Shown: piece by piece, positions 49,064 to 61,605 of the stretch | Layout: the number at the start of each line of letters is the position of its first letter | Numbering within the stretch: the first letter of the stretch is position 1 | Assembly: GCA_019426215.1 (NCBI GenBank) | Contig: CM033396.1 | Location: 30,981,154-31,045,153, forward strand | Length of the DNA: 64,000 bases | DNA from: Buddleja alternifolia | Lineage: Eukaryota > Streptophyta > Magnoliopsida > Lamiales > Scrophulariaceae | Reading direction: 5' to 3' | Position numbers and translations under genes: made by a program | Notes under the pieces: generated by a model | What the model was told of the DNA's origin: nothing | Database searches by the model: none | What the model saw: the letters and a program-made list of their open reading frames with translations, nothing else

Positions 49064-49260
49064 CACTACTACAAAATATAATGTTAGTGGCAAAAATTAA
49101 AGTTACAATATCTAAATTGTCACTAAATATACATAATGGAGATAATAATTTTTTATTGTCACAAATAATGACTTTAATGACAAAAGTATTTTTTAAGTTG
49201 TCACTATTGACAATTAGTGATATATGTATAGTGACAACATATATAAATCTAGTACAAAAA
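49064..49260 (+). mobile_element. Truncated CACTA MITE of the GTGACA family
   Basis: CACTACTACAAAATATAATG followed by TTAGTGGCAA and TTGTCACTAAAT words, as in the complete MITE at 14551. It breaks off near 49260, where copy C sequence resumes. Confidence 0.6.
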
Positions 49261-49980
49261 ATTTCTTGTCACCGATTATTAAAGATCAATGTTTTAGCAT
49301 GGGTCGCTTTATTTGGTTGTGAACCCGTAATTTACTATATGATTTAGGCTTTACAAGAATTTTTAATAGATTATTGTTCATACACCAAATATTTCTACAA
49401 TTAAAAATAATTTCTAAAACATATTTCATCATTCAAGTGGAGTACAATTAGCTCTTATTTGGATATAAAAATGGTGATTGAGATAATTAAATGTAAAAAA
49501 TTATCAATCACAAGAATTTTATATGAAATACAGCTAGAAATTCAAAAAGAAAAAAAAAGTAACTTAATATTGAAAACGAAAAATACGATGGTTACAAGAA
49601 TATGAGTAACGGATTAATTGCGAAATTTAAGTATCATTATAAATTATATATAAAAGATTAATTGTGATATTACAGTAATTGAGAAAATTAAGTATCATTA
49701 TAAATTCATATAAAAGATTATTTTGCAATACTTACATTGTACAAGCACATAATGACAAGTTTTTGGAAAGCATGTCTAGACAATTTTTTTAGTGAATTTT
49801 TAATAATTCATTATCTATTGACATTTTTTCCTTCCTTGACATGAAGATAAACGTATCTTGTTGTGTGTTAGTATTTGGCTTTTCGGTTTTCTTTTGTACT
49901 CCCCGTCTAGGTTTAGGAGGAACAATATTCCAAGGACCATATCCCGTCGGAGTAGTGGATTTCTTCATGTCCTTTTCCGT

Positions 49981-50835
49981 TTATGTTTCTCCATTCTTCG
50001 CCGTCTCTTTACTCGTGTCACGATCATGAATTCCACATGTCTCTTTTCGGTGTCCATATTTCCCACAATTGAAGCAAAACGTGCTAATACCCTCGTATTC
50101 CACCACTCGAACCCTCTTGTTAACTTTGATACACGGAATAAGCGGTTTGTTCAAGTCTAGTTCCACGCAAACCCTTGCGTATCGACCCCTTATCGATTGT
50201 TCAGTATGTTTGTCGATGCCCATGACTTTACCAATGAGACTTGCTTTTCCATTGAAAAGGTTAATAGGAAGATCTGGGAAACGAATCCAAGCTAATGTAG
50301 ATGTAATTGTTGCGTTTTTTGGTTCAAAGGTAAACTCCCATTTACGTACAGTTAGGTAATGCCCTAGAATCATCCATGGTCCTTCCTTTAAGACTTTCTC
50401 ATATTCCTCCTTAGCCCTGAATCGAACAAGGTAAAATTCGTTTCCAATATCCACCGGGTTCAGTTCATATGAGAGTTGCCACAAGGCCTTGATGCGTTGT
50501 CGTAGCACTTGATAACCAACTTTGCGTCCAAGTACTTTGTTGTTCAATGCACGTCGGTATGGATTGGCCATGGTGCAAATATCTTCATCCGGAATCACCA
50601 GTTCCGGAATGTTATCCTCGATATTATCTCCCATCTCCTTCGAATCGCAGTAAGAGTCTAGGTTGTCAGATTCTCCTTCTTCGGTATAGTATACCGGATC
50701 AACGGGCTTAAGGTTTAACACTTCTTTCAGGTTCGGAGCTTTCCAGACATTCTCGGATGTGGTTGCTTCGTCGAACTTTTCATGCAGAGATTTCAGTTCC
50801 GTTGGCATATGGGTTTCGAGATTATCCGATCCCAC
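49981..50835 (-). CDS. Plant LINE ORF1-type protein: DUF4283 and CCHC zinc knuckle
   Basis: 284 residues, uninterrupted. Residues 80-170 fit the DUF4283 domain of plant LINE and LINE-derived proteins (KVGYQVLRQRIKALW...YLVRFRAKEEYEKVLKEGPWMI). CFNCGKYGHRKETC near 254-267 is a CX2CX4HX4C zinc knuckle, likely to bind nucleic acid. Immediately after the TAA stop the same frame continues for at least 40 codons with GYGPWNIVPPKPRRG, a segment normal for these proteins, so the stop looks like a nonsense mutation. No reverse transcriptase or endonuclease is nearby. It could be a LINE fragment or a separate derived gene; a fragment is more likely. Confidence 0.75.
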   Translation of the reverse strand: MGSDNLETHMPTELKSLHEKFDEATTSENVWKAPNLKEVLNLKPVDPVYYTEEGESDNLDSYCDSKEMGDNIEDNIPELVIPDEDICTMANPYRRALNNKVLGRKVGYQVLRQRIKALWQLSYELNPVDIGNEFYLVRFRAKEEYEKVLKEGPWMILGHYLTVRKWEFTFEPKNATITSTLAWIRFPDLPINLFNGKASLIGKVMGIDKHTEQSIRGRYARVCVELDLNKPLIPCIKVNKRVRVVEYEGISTFCFNCGKYGHRKETCGIHDRDTSKETAKNGET

Positions 50836-51408
50836 ATAATTTCGCTTGAGCTTTTACGTGTTTTTGTTTGGTGTGACTACCATCGGGGCTGGTTGGCTGG
50901 TATCCAGCCCCTCCATGTTCACGACGGTTACCTCACAAAGGAGATCTCACTTTATGTATATATGTATATGCATATATATATATATATGTATAATAATTAG
51001 GTAAAATCGCATTTTATGTCCCCATAGCTTTGCTTAGCTTTGGTAAGTAATAGAATATAATAAAAAATATTACAAATAAGAAATTAATTACAGTAAGAGT
51101 CTAGGTTGTCAGATTCTCCTTCTCCGGTATAGTATACCGGATCAACTGGCTTATTGGTTTAACACTTCTTTCAGGTTTGGAGCTTTCCAGACATTCTCGG
51201 ATGTGGCTGCTTCATCGAACTTTTCATGCAGAGATTTCGGTTCCGTTGACATATGGGTTTCGAGATTATCCAATCCCACATAATTTTGCTTGAGCTTTTA
51301 CGTGCTTTTGTTTGGTGTGACTACCATCGGGGCTGGTTGGCCGGTATCCAGCCCCTCCATGTTCACGGTGGTGATCTCACGGCGGAGATCTCACTTTATG
51401 TATATATG

Positions 51409-51439
<31 letters not shown>

Positions 51440-51530
51440 GTATAATAATTGGGTAAAATTGCATTTTACGTCCCCATAACTTTGCTTAGCTTTGGTAAGC
51501 AGTATAATATAATAAAAAATATTACAAATA
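50647..51530. repeat. 442-bp tandem duplication including the start of the LINE ORF1
   Basis: CAGTAAGAGTCTAGGTTGTC at 50647 recurs at 51089. The unit spans the first 60-65 codons of the ORF1-type gene, an AT microsatellite and about 100 bases of block D's left edge. The second ORF start (51268 downward) is truncated by a stop after about 33 codons. The junction at 51088 is not present in block B. Confidence 0.9.
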
Positions 51531-51707
51531 AGAAATTAATTCTGAAATATTTTCTGATCTACAAGAATGCAATCATCTTATTGAAAGAATAAATGAATAG
51601 AACAAAAGAATGCTATCATCTTATTACAAAAAGAATGCAATTAAGACTTAGTGTCAATAACTTAATTCATTATTTGCTATCGGTCACTATCTTACTATTT
51701 AATTTCT

Positions 51708-53292
51708 TCACGCGGAAGCACTTAGGTTTGATGTTGTGCTATTAACTGATCTTGTGCACCCGAGCGTCCTTAGAGCAGGCTCAATCAGAATAGTCTCCAT
51801 ACGAGAGTAAGCATGATGTGTAAAGTGTATTCCGTCCCAAAAGATGTACTGATTTGGATAACGGCAAACCGGCACTTGTGGGCTTCCACAGAATTTCTTG
51901 CCATCGTAATTGTATTTTCCTCCGGTTCCACAACAAGCTAGCAATGCTAGTTCCCCATTAGGGCCTGTTACAATTTACAAGCACAAGAATTAACATAACT
52001 CCTCCAAGATAATATAACAAAATAAATAAGAATAAAACACTTACCATAGGATGCATCACGGATGACTTCATATGCACCATCATATATTGGTCCATAATTT
52101 ATAATGATATTAGGGAATTCGAGATTCAGATTTCTGATGGCTTGCTGCAGATAATCATTCTTCGAAACGACAAGATCATTCACAGACTTCAAGCATCCTA
52201 GTTCATCGTAATCGGTGGAGTTATTGCTCGGCAATGCAGATAAAATATATGGAAAACATCCAAGGGGAGCATTTCCTGGAATTATCAAACGTGTGGCGCC
52301 CATCCGAATCAATTCCTGCGTTATTGAATATAATTAGCAATTATTGAATCCTTTGAATAGCATATTAATATATGATGTAAAGAGTAAAAATGAAAAAAAA
52401 ATAAACGTATCATTAGGCATAGGTATTTACTCTTGCAACTCTGATTTGAGCCCGTGTTATTAAGGGCACATAAGTTTGTACTTCTTCAATCGATTTGCCT
52501 TGGGTAAGTGCATAGCCGATGTCATTGCCCTCAATGTCGCCCAAAAATAAAAAAGAGTTTTCCATTCTATTGGCTCGTTCTGAATTAAATGAAATCAAAT
52601 ATCAAAAACTACACATTCACAATAATTTATATTTAAAAAGACGGAGGTCTATAGGTGTTGATTAAATAAATGCACTTAATTGTTGTTATCGTAATTCGTA
52701 ACAAACCTTTTGGCGATGAAAAGGTGGAATTAAAATAATTTTTAAACCATCTTAGTTGAGCATTAAGGGGAACAGCAGCATAAGATGGAATCTTAATGCC
52801 CCTCGATTTGAAGAAGTTAATATCAAGCACTGGGCTTCTGGCCACTGAAAAGATAACTCCATCATAGTTCTCAGAAGCATTCATTGACAAATAAGGTGCA
52901 AGATGCGGCAGGCCGAAATCAGTAGCTGCAAATCATAGATACACAGATACATGTAAAAAAATTGAATGTTGTACATACAAATTATTATTCGTATTGCAGT
53001 TCTGAAATGCTGAAGCGTTACGTAGTCTCATATATATATATATACCTGCAAAGTCGAAGTCATTAAGGCCATCAGACCAACGGCCAGTGGGCCAACCGGG
53101 CGAAGATCTACCATAAGGCAAACGTGCGGCTGGATTTGGAGTCCGGGAAGGGACATGAATTGAGTTACCAACATCTGTGAACCCATCTCCAAAGTGGTAT
53201 AAGTAGTGAAATGGGCAATTGACGTGTTGGGGTGAAGCAGCAACTGCACCAACTAGAAGTAACAGATAAAAGCATATGATGTTTTGGCCCAT
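51708..53292 (-). CDS. GDSL esterase/lipase-like protein lacking the catalytic serine (copy D)
   Basis: Exons 53292-53046, 52925-52707, 52579-52431, 52315-52045, 51964-51708; 380 residues. The five exons translate to the same protein as copy B, including the Gly at position 37 in place of the nucleophilic Ser, GND at 173-175, Asp339 and His342, and the signal peptide. The only differences I noticed within the gene are in introns (for example one base next to the exon 4 acceptor, 36114 versus 52319). The promoter region is also shared, apart from a shorter GA tract. That the substitution sits in two open, identically spliced genes argues it is not a sequencing error in one copy. The LINE-type gene and its 442-bp duplication lie just downstream, unlike in copy B. 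Confidence 0.9.
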
Positions 53293-53754
53293 CGTGCTTG
53301 TTAATTTCGTTGCTTAATTACAACTATATATGATATTAATTGGGTTAAAACTTGAGAGAGAGAGAGAGAGAGAGAGACAGAAAGAGAATACAGCTCCTAT
53401 GAAAGAATGGTAATTAATTCAGAAGATTGCAATGGTGGAGTAGGAAGCTCCAGGAGCTGGTTTATAAAGGTGTTGCAAGGGATGGTATGTCCCGCGCCCA
53501 ATCGCAACATTTCAGCGTGGACCTTATCTAAGCATCATTCCTTTGAACGAAGTATTCAAAGGCTGCTTTGGCCTACTCGTTTCAATTATAAAAAGTCTTC
53601 TCTCTACCATGTGTTTAGAATGGACCTAGCTAATATATTCTACTGTTAATTAGTATATTTAAAATTAATGTTTAACAAAAAGTCAAGGAGGTCTTGTAAG
53701 TAGTAGTCAAAACTAAGGTTCTGAAGTAACAATTTCAAAGAGTAATACCATTTA

Positions 53755-54369
53755 GGGAAAATTACTAAAATCCCCTAAAATAAAAGTTTATACCCGAAAA
53801 ATCTATGAAAATATTTTTCTACCTCAAAAACTCATTCCACCAACTTTTCACTCAAAAAATACCAAAAGTTAAGATTAAAACTTTTTTGGACCAAATTACC
53901 CTTATTGCCTTAAGTTAGAATTGGTCAATCGATTTTTTTTCCAAAACCTTTTCGTTCTGGAATCCTTTAGAGTGATAAATTGATTAAAGACGAATTTTAT
54001 GATTAATATTAACTATTTTATGTATTTTTATATAATTTATTTTGTAATTTAACATGATAATTATCTAAAACTACATTTTTTTTAATTTTTTAAAAGATTA
54101 TAAAAATCTGAAAAATTAAAATTAAAATCATAATTAATATTAAATATTAATATGAAAGTTCTAAATTAATAAATTTCTCTACCAAAGGAATAATTTATTA
54201 ACTCTTCATTTAGAAGGCTAAGGGCAATAAAGTCCATAATTTTATTAACCCTAAATGTTGGGTCTTTTTGAATGAAAAGTTGATGGAATGGGTGTTTTGG
54301 ATAAAGAAATATTTTCATGAATTTTTTGGATATAAAAATTTATTTTAAGGAGTTTTTAGTAATTTTCCC
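53755..54369. mobile_element. Mutator-type MITE, copy D
   Basis: Same element and flanks as 37554-38168, with a few substitutions. Inserted before the B/D duplication. Confidence 0.8.
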
Positions 54370-54841
54370 TAGGATTTATTTCATCGTAAAAGTACGTATG
54401 CATGAGTTGGTTTATTGGAACAAAAAAGTCAATCCCCACTAGATTAAAGCATTATAAGTCAGACACCATCTAGTCCATAACACAGAAAATGCGAATATTT
54501 CAGATGGTGTTTCATCTTATATTTCATGATTTCTCATATGCACACAACAAAGATAATATTTTTTTTCCTATATAAAAGTAAGAGTTGCTCAAAAACTGTC
54601 ATGAAAAGTAAGGATACCTAATTTGACCCTAGCGAATATGTAATCAAGACTAAAAAGAGATGGGAATGGTCGAGTTTTCGTATTTTTAAGTGTTTTAGTT
54701 TGAAAATAACTCATAGATTCCTTTTAAGTGAAAACTGACAATTTATCTTATTTATATCATATCATGGAATATTTTGAATTATTAATGAATTTAGTTATAT
54801 TGTATTAGAATTTGTAAGGTTTTATACCATAAGTTAGAGAT

Positions 54842-55645
54842 AATTGCATCGACCTCCCCTGAACTATGGATTTTTGGCGTATACATCCTTCACTTTTAAT
54901 ATATTGGCGTAGACCTCCCCTCTTTCAGTTTTTTCATTATATTTATTACTTAAGGACTAAAATACCTCCACTTTTAATTAAAAAAGTTAACTTTCACTAA
55001 ATAATATGTTAGAGAGAGAGAGAAAATATCAAAATATTACTAAATGACATTATAATGATAAAAAAAAATGAACATTTGTAATTAAAAAATCTCGAAATAT
55101 ATTTCTAAACTCCCAAAAAGAAATATCCTCTATGTTATTTGTGAATTCCTTGGTGATCTAAATATATAATAGCTTAATTTTGTTTAATATAATTCTAACA
55201 TTTTCTATAAACATGAACTAACAAACTAGGTACACTTTAATTTACAAATTAAAGAAAATTAGAATTTATTCATATTTATAGAAAAAATTTGAATTATGAT
55301 AACATACTTGAGCAATAAGATATTTTGATTACCAAACGGGAAAATACGACTAATCTAGAGGAATTGTGTTAAAGAAATTTAGAGTTATTATATCTCAATC
55401 AATTTAGTTGTGCATGCTTCGTTTATTTTTTATTAAGCTATTTAATGATATATTAATATTTTTTTCATTCTACAATGTATTATTTAGTGGAAGCTAACTT
55501 TTTTCAAATTAAAATGGAGAGTATTTTAGTTCTTAATTAATAAATCTAAAAAAAAATGCAAGGAGGGGAGTTCCACACTAATATATCAAACTTTAGGGGG
55601 TGTGGATCCCAAATGTCCATAATTTATAGGAGGTTGATGCAATTC
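54842..55645. mobile_element. Long-TIR element, copy D
   Basis: Partner of 38641-39441, with the same AATTGCATCGACC ends and a few substitutions and single-base indels. Confidence 0.6.
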
Positions 55646-56861
55646 CCACGCACCCATAAGTTACCAATATATAAAGGACCTCATATATCGAAAATTGATG
55701 CATATAAAACTTACAATTTTGCATAATTATAAATATCCAAGATTTTCTCACCAGTTATGCTATACATATTATAAATATAGAAAAAATAGTTAACCTTACA
55801 CCAACAAATATGAAATGTTAATTCTAGGTTCTTTAATGCAAAATAGTAAACAAAAATAGACCGGTTATATGTTATAGTTATGATTCGTTTTATTATACTT
55901 GAACTTCTGATCGTGATTATTTTATCACATTATTAAATATGTTCATATAAGTAAGCACGTTTTACCTATTAGGAATTACGTAATAATATATAAGTAAACT
56001 TAGATGCTAACATTGAAATCATAGAGAGTGACAATATTTGCCAAAAAAATTATATAATTGGTTGGGAACTCTATGTATACGTAAAAGAACGGGTGATAAT
56101 GTTTTAGCATGGGTCGCTTTATCTGGTTGTGAACCCATCATTAACTATATGATTTAGGCTGCACAAGAATTTTTAATAGATTGTTGTTCATACACCAAAA
56201 TCCAAATATATGTAATTTGTTACAATAAAAAATAATTTCTAAAACAAACTTCATCATTCAAGTGTAGCACAATTAGCTCTTATTCGGATATTAAAATCAC
56301 AAATGAGATAGTTAAATGTAAAAAAATTATCAATTACGAGAATGTTATATGAAATACAGCGATAACTTAAAAAGAAAAAAAGTAAAGCAACATAAAATTG
56401 AAAATTAAAATACGACGGTAACAAGAATATGAATAACGCATTAATTGAGAAATTTGATTATCATTATAAATTATATGTAAAAGATTAATTGTGATATTAC
56501 ATTGATTGAGAAAATTAAGTATCATTATAAATACATATAAAAGATTATTTAGCAATACTTACAAAGTACAATGTAGAAGCTTTCAATTTAATAATATATA
56601 ATATACTTCAAGCACGCACCTATAATGATAAGTTTTCGGGAAGCGTGTCAAGACAAGGTTTTTTAGTGATTTTTTAATAATTCATAATATATTTTACTCC
56701 GGCCTTTTAATTCTCTATCTTTTTCAATGATTAAATTAATGAGTATATTTCGTTGGTTAGGGATCTACTAATTCTTTTAGTATGATAAATTATTTTTTAT
56801 ACTTTTTGGTTATGGTGTATGTGCATAAGTATTTATATCATATTATGATCGTAGACACTTT

Positions 56862-57045
56862 TTCACGCCCCGTGATCACGAATTATTGGATCAGAGAAGT
56901 CTCGTTAAACCCGCTAAGTGTTACCTGGGGTTTGACATCTAAACCATGATCCAAAATTGATATTTATTGTTACACTTGAGTAATTTGATCCGCTATATAT
57001 ACATGTCAAATATCCCACTATCTTCCCATGTGGGATGGCGAACAT
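56862..57045. mobile_element. TRIM solo LTR, copy D
   Basis: Partner of 40660-40843, apparently identical. Confidence 0.65.
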
Positions 57046-58160
57046 GGGGCTTCACACTGTTTGAAAAGATGCACTTCAAAGTTGGTGTTTCGTTAATTGT
57101 TAGTATCCTTTAATTATGGAATACGTGCACATGTATCTAAGTTTTTTTGTTGTGCTGCTTACAAAAACATATAGCTGTATAATTAATTTAATTTCTAGTA
57201 CTCATTATTTAGCAAAATTGACTTTACATATTGTCTATTTATCTTTTGATTATTTTCACTACTTCAAAATTTTCATCAATAAACAATTGTTTCTTATAAA
57301 CGAAAAATCCTTTTAAGACCTCGTGCTCGTAATATTTTTCGTAGTCCAGTTAGGATCAAATTTTTAAAAATATTTATCATTAAATATATCGATATTATCC
57401 ATTTATATAATTGATTTTGAAAAAAACAAAAAAAACATGTAGTTGAGGTCACGCACCAAAAATCAGTCTCTAAAGGGCTAATATCTGAAAGCGTGAGCCT
57501 ATCAAAACAATAGTTCAAATCCAAGATCTCCAGACAATTTTACAACTTCTAGTAGGTTCCCTACCCTAACACTGCCAACCGGATAAAGTAAACTTACTTA
57601 TATCCATGTTTTAATCTGCAATTGTCACGTCTAGGATTGTCCATGTCTACACTCAGGATACTCCGAGCCAATCCCATTGCTCAAGTCACCTCTAATTAGA
57701 AGGAAGTAGTGAAATATGTAAGCAAAGGTTTAGGGAGCGCCAGTGTTCGTGTGAAAAGTGCTTAAAATAATTTTTAGACCCAAAATTGATAAATTAATGA
57801 GGTGAAAATAATAATAGTTTTGTTTTTCAAAGGATCATTGGAAACGCGAGTTAAATTGACATTTGCACGCATAAAAAGAGTTAAGCAATAAATGGTAAGA
57901 ATCTAAAACCTTAGAGTATGCAAGATAAAGTTTGTTCAAAGATAATTAAAAGAATGAGTGAAACTCTAATTTTCATTCACAAGAACAGTTGAACAATGAG
58001 TGACATGATACTCATTTCATAACATGCATTTATATAGCAGACAGTTTGATAGGGTTAAGATTTACGTGATTTGATACTATGATTTTATATGGTTTAAGCT
58101 TAATTATGAGTAATTTATGCCACAAATGCTTGTAATGAGTTTCATACTCGAGTACAGGTA

Positions 58161-58515
58161 TACTACAAGAAAACACCCCAAATAGCATCGTAATTTAGCA
58201 TGGACAATTATTTCGCTGCTGATTAGTATCGCTTTTAGCAAGGAATACGAATTTCGTGGGATCCAATTTCGAAAATTAAGAGCAGCAACGCGAATTGTCA
58301 TTGCTGAGCTCAGGAGCGAATTCTTTTCCTTGCTGTACTTCGATGCTGGCTTGTATCGAAAATTTTACTTTTGGAGGGAGTTTTCCCTCCAAAAACTTCG
58401 TTGCAGCATTCCTTGCTAAATATTTCCGTCAGAATACTTTATTATTAGCAGCAAAATGTTTCCTTGCAAAATGTATATCGAAAAAATAATCAACCATAGC
58501 AACGAAAAGTGACGT
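58161..58515. mobile_element. CACTA-like left end, copy D
   Basis: Partner of 41960-42310 (TACTACAAGAAAACACCCC then AGCATCG-type words). Its right end is not in block D within this window. Confidence 0.55.
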
Positions 58516-59500
58516 TGGTAAATATATGTATGATAAATTAAAAAACAATATAATTATTTTTCTTAAACATATAACTATTTAATAATTGCATTAACACTAG
58601 TTGCCTATATTATAAATAATGTATTTTGAACTAAAGAATGTATAACAATTTATTAGTGAATTAGTAGCCTATAATTAATCATGATATGTTTGTTATATTA
58701 TTGAAGCTCCAATTACAAAAAAATGTTGATACAATATTGATTATATACTCATAAATGAGTTGAGTCGAGTTTAAAAATTTGTGTTTGAACTTGATTTGAT
58801 TGTAATCGAGGCGAGCTCGAACGAGCATTTGGTGATCGAGTTTGAGTCGAGAATAGAATAATTTGATTGGTATTCCAACCCAAACTATTTATGTTAATAG
58901 CACAAAATAATACTTATCTCTAATTAGTATTAATTACACTTACATGAAAATTATGATTTTGTTATCTAATCAATCATATTGACATTGATCATTAGATATA
59001 TTATCACTAAATGAACAAAAGTTATTATTATCGAGTTTCGCGAACCTACGAACAAGTATTTTTTTTGCTCGACCAAATCTTGTTAGGTTCGACTCGAACT
59101 CAAAAATTATCGAATCGATTAGACTCGATGCCCATCCTTTAAACCCTAAACAAACCCTAAACCCTAAACAAACCCTAAACCTTAAACTAACCTAAGGCCC
59201 ATATAAAGTGATGAGTTACATCGAAATTGAGGTGAAGTCGTGATTTTCTTGTAAAAATCAGAGGCGTAATGCATTTGTCATGTTTTTTTGTTCTTTAATT
59301 GGTTATGATGAGAGATTTAGACGTGCCAACTATTTAATATATGATGGAGTTAAAGGGATTGTCTAATTTTTTAATATATCTGCGCGAAGAATAATTTAAA
59401 TTTTTTAATATGTCGAAAAATTAGTTTATATTTTTCATGTATATTTGAGATGGAAATAAATATTAAATTAAAAATAAGAATAAAATAAAAAGAATAATGT

Positions 59501-59582
59501 GGTTACCAAGATTTGAACTCTTAACCTCTCACAAACTCACTCAAGTTGCCTATATACCATTACACCAAGTCAACTTTGGTGA
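59501..59582 (-). mobile_element. tRNA-derived SINE head, copy D
   Basis: Partner of 43301-43382, one base different in the part I compared (CCAAATCAAC versus CCAAGTCAAC on the plus strand). Confidence 0.5.
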
Positions 59583-60875
59583 AATTAAATTAAATAATTA
59601 TTAACATAAGCCATATCAGCAATAATAATTATTAAAAAAAATTATTTTTTTCTTTGTTTATTTTTGAGCTGAAAATGGTGAAATGATGAATTTGATTAAT
59701 GATTTTTTGCCGATTCTTTTCACCACCACCATTATTACAATTTTTACCAAGTGTAGTAAGGGCTGTAAGGGTAAATATTACAATTTTTTAATTTATTTTT
59801 TCTCTTAAAAAATGGGTTGCCTTCCATCTTGGCGCCTTAACTGGGCGCCAACAAACTAGCTCAAATAATTCAAAAGTCTTTCTCCCTCAATCTTTCCCCT
59901 ATTTCTCTCTTACCCACGTCTCTCTCCTCTTAAACTCTCCCTAATCTCCCAAAAATTTCAGATCCCTCATTTGTGAACTTCCACCAAGTTTTGAAGAGGA
60001 GACCCAGAATTGTTGGAGTGAGTTTTAGACCGAAAGCTTCAATGCTCCAATTTGAAGGTATAGAAAGATTTTATCTAATTTTTTGCATAATGTTGTTGTT
60101 TTTTCTTATTAACAGTAAAATAAAACTTGCCAATATTTTGCTTTTGGATGTTATAGAAGTAGGTGTTCTTCCATTTTTTCAGACGGAAAGGTACTCAATT
60201 TTATTTTATTTTTTTAAAAATAATTTATGTCGATTTTAGTTTTTTTTAAAATAATTTTAGTGTTTATTTGTTTCAATTTTGGTGTTCTTCAGCTGTAATT
60301 AGAGGCATTAGGCTACGACATTTACAGTGACACCTTCAACCTTACTCCAAAACAAGTCACCTTCCTCTTCTAGGTTAGGACAAATTCTCTTTTTTTTCGG
60401 ATTCAGTTTTTCAGCCTTGTTGAAATAAGGATAGTTTATTTTTTGATTGAATGGTGGAAGAATTCATAGTTTTATTCTTGTTGTTGATTCAGAGTTAGGC
60501 TATGAGCTTGACAATCTGCGTATGGTATTCTGTCTATGCTTTAGACTTTGTTAAAGCAGGGTGCATGAACAAATTATGGCATAAGTGATCAAGAAATTAA
60601 TTTGATATCATATTAAGGTAGATTTGTTCTAGCAATTTTGGACTCAACTCTGGGTATTCATGTTTTGTAAGTACCCTGCCCTCTTTTTATACATGATAAA
60701 TTTGTTTGAGCACATTGTTTTGTATATTAGCTAATAATTGTCGGAGTATCTCAAACATCCTATGTAGTTAGGATTAAACTTAGTTTCATTCTTAGCCGTA
60801 CATATCTTTTCTTTTTATTGTTCAAAGATTGAATTCTATTGCTTGAACAACCACGTCCTTTTATGTAATTTTGAA

Positions 60876-61080
60876 CACTACCACAAAAAAGTCCTATTAC
60901 AGCGCACCTATGACAGCGGTTTTGAAAACTGCTGTAATAGGGGGCACTCGGTTCGGACCTATGACAGCGGTTCGAGCCGAACCGCTGTCATAGGTGTCAA
61001 AAAAAAAAAAAAAAAAAAATTGGACTTTTGGCAGCGGTTCGGGCAGAACCGCTGCCACAAAGTTCACTTTGTGGCACCGT
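60876..61080 (+). mobile_element. CACTA terminus, copy D
   Basis: Partner of 44676-44880. The poly-A spacer after the second hairpin is uninterrupted and about 20 bases long here. Confidence 0.8.
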
Positions 61081-61605
61081 CAGCTTCGAATAGAGGCTTC
61101 CATTCTGTTCGTTTCTCCGGTGAGTAAATTTTCTTTGCCTGGAGGTATTTGTATGTAATTGTATGTATTTCCTCCGACTTTAATCTGTGAGTTCTATGTT
61201 TCAATGGAGATTTTTATCATCTAGTCTTTGACCTTCTTTGAATCGTTGTAGATTTTTGATCGTTTACGCCGGCGAAATCTAATCTGAGTTTTTCTTCTTG
61301 TGTTTCTGATGTTGTATAAGAGTCTTGTGATTAATGCCGGCATATTTAAGGTGTATGGTAATATCATAACAAGGTTTATACATAATCCTAATCGCAGTCC
61401 TTTTCATGTTCCATTGTTCTTACATTGATGTACAATAATTTTAGTTCCAAATAGGACATTCATACTTACCAACTTACGTACTCACACCTTTAGGGAAAAT
61501 TAAGGGCCACAAAATGATCTAAGGATCTCAAGATGACAGGGTATGTCATGATCATTGCATCTCTCACAATATTCAAATATGGAAATCTACGATCTCCTTG
61601 AACTT

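Larger units (their letters stand above)
47050..49850. repeat. Remnants of an older duplicate (copy C), broken by transposons
   Basis: 47050-47295 matches 38169-38400, 47310-47575 matches 34950-35215 and 33300-33560, and 49286-49850 matches 39888-40495, all at clearly lower identity than B versus D. The GDSL exons are not present. CACTA-type sequence (47592-49280) lies between the pieces. Confidence 0.7.
51443..61605. repeat. Duplicated block D (10.2 kb), partner of block B
   Basis: Same content and order as 35243-45404. A five-base insertion (AATTT at about 51699) changes the offset from 16200 to 16205. The right end is interrupted by the Ty3 LTR at 61606; in block B the sequence runs on through CTTGAACTTTTTG. 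Confidence 0.95.

Noticed and set aside
49841..50359. Plus-strand frames opposite the LINE-type gene
   Set aside because: Shadows of the minus-strand zinc-knuckle frame.
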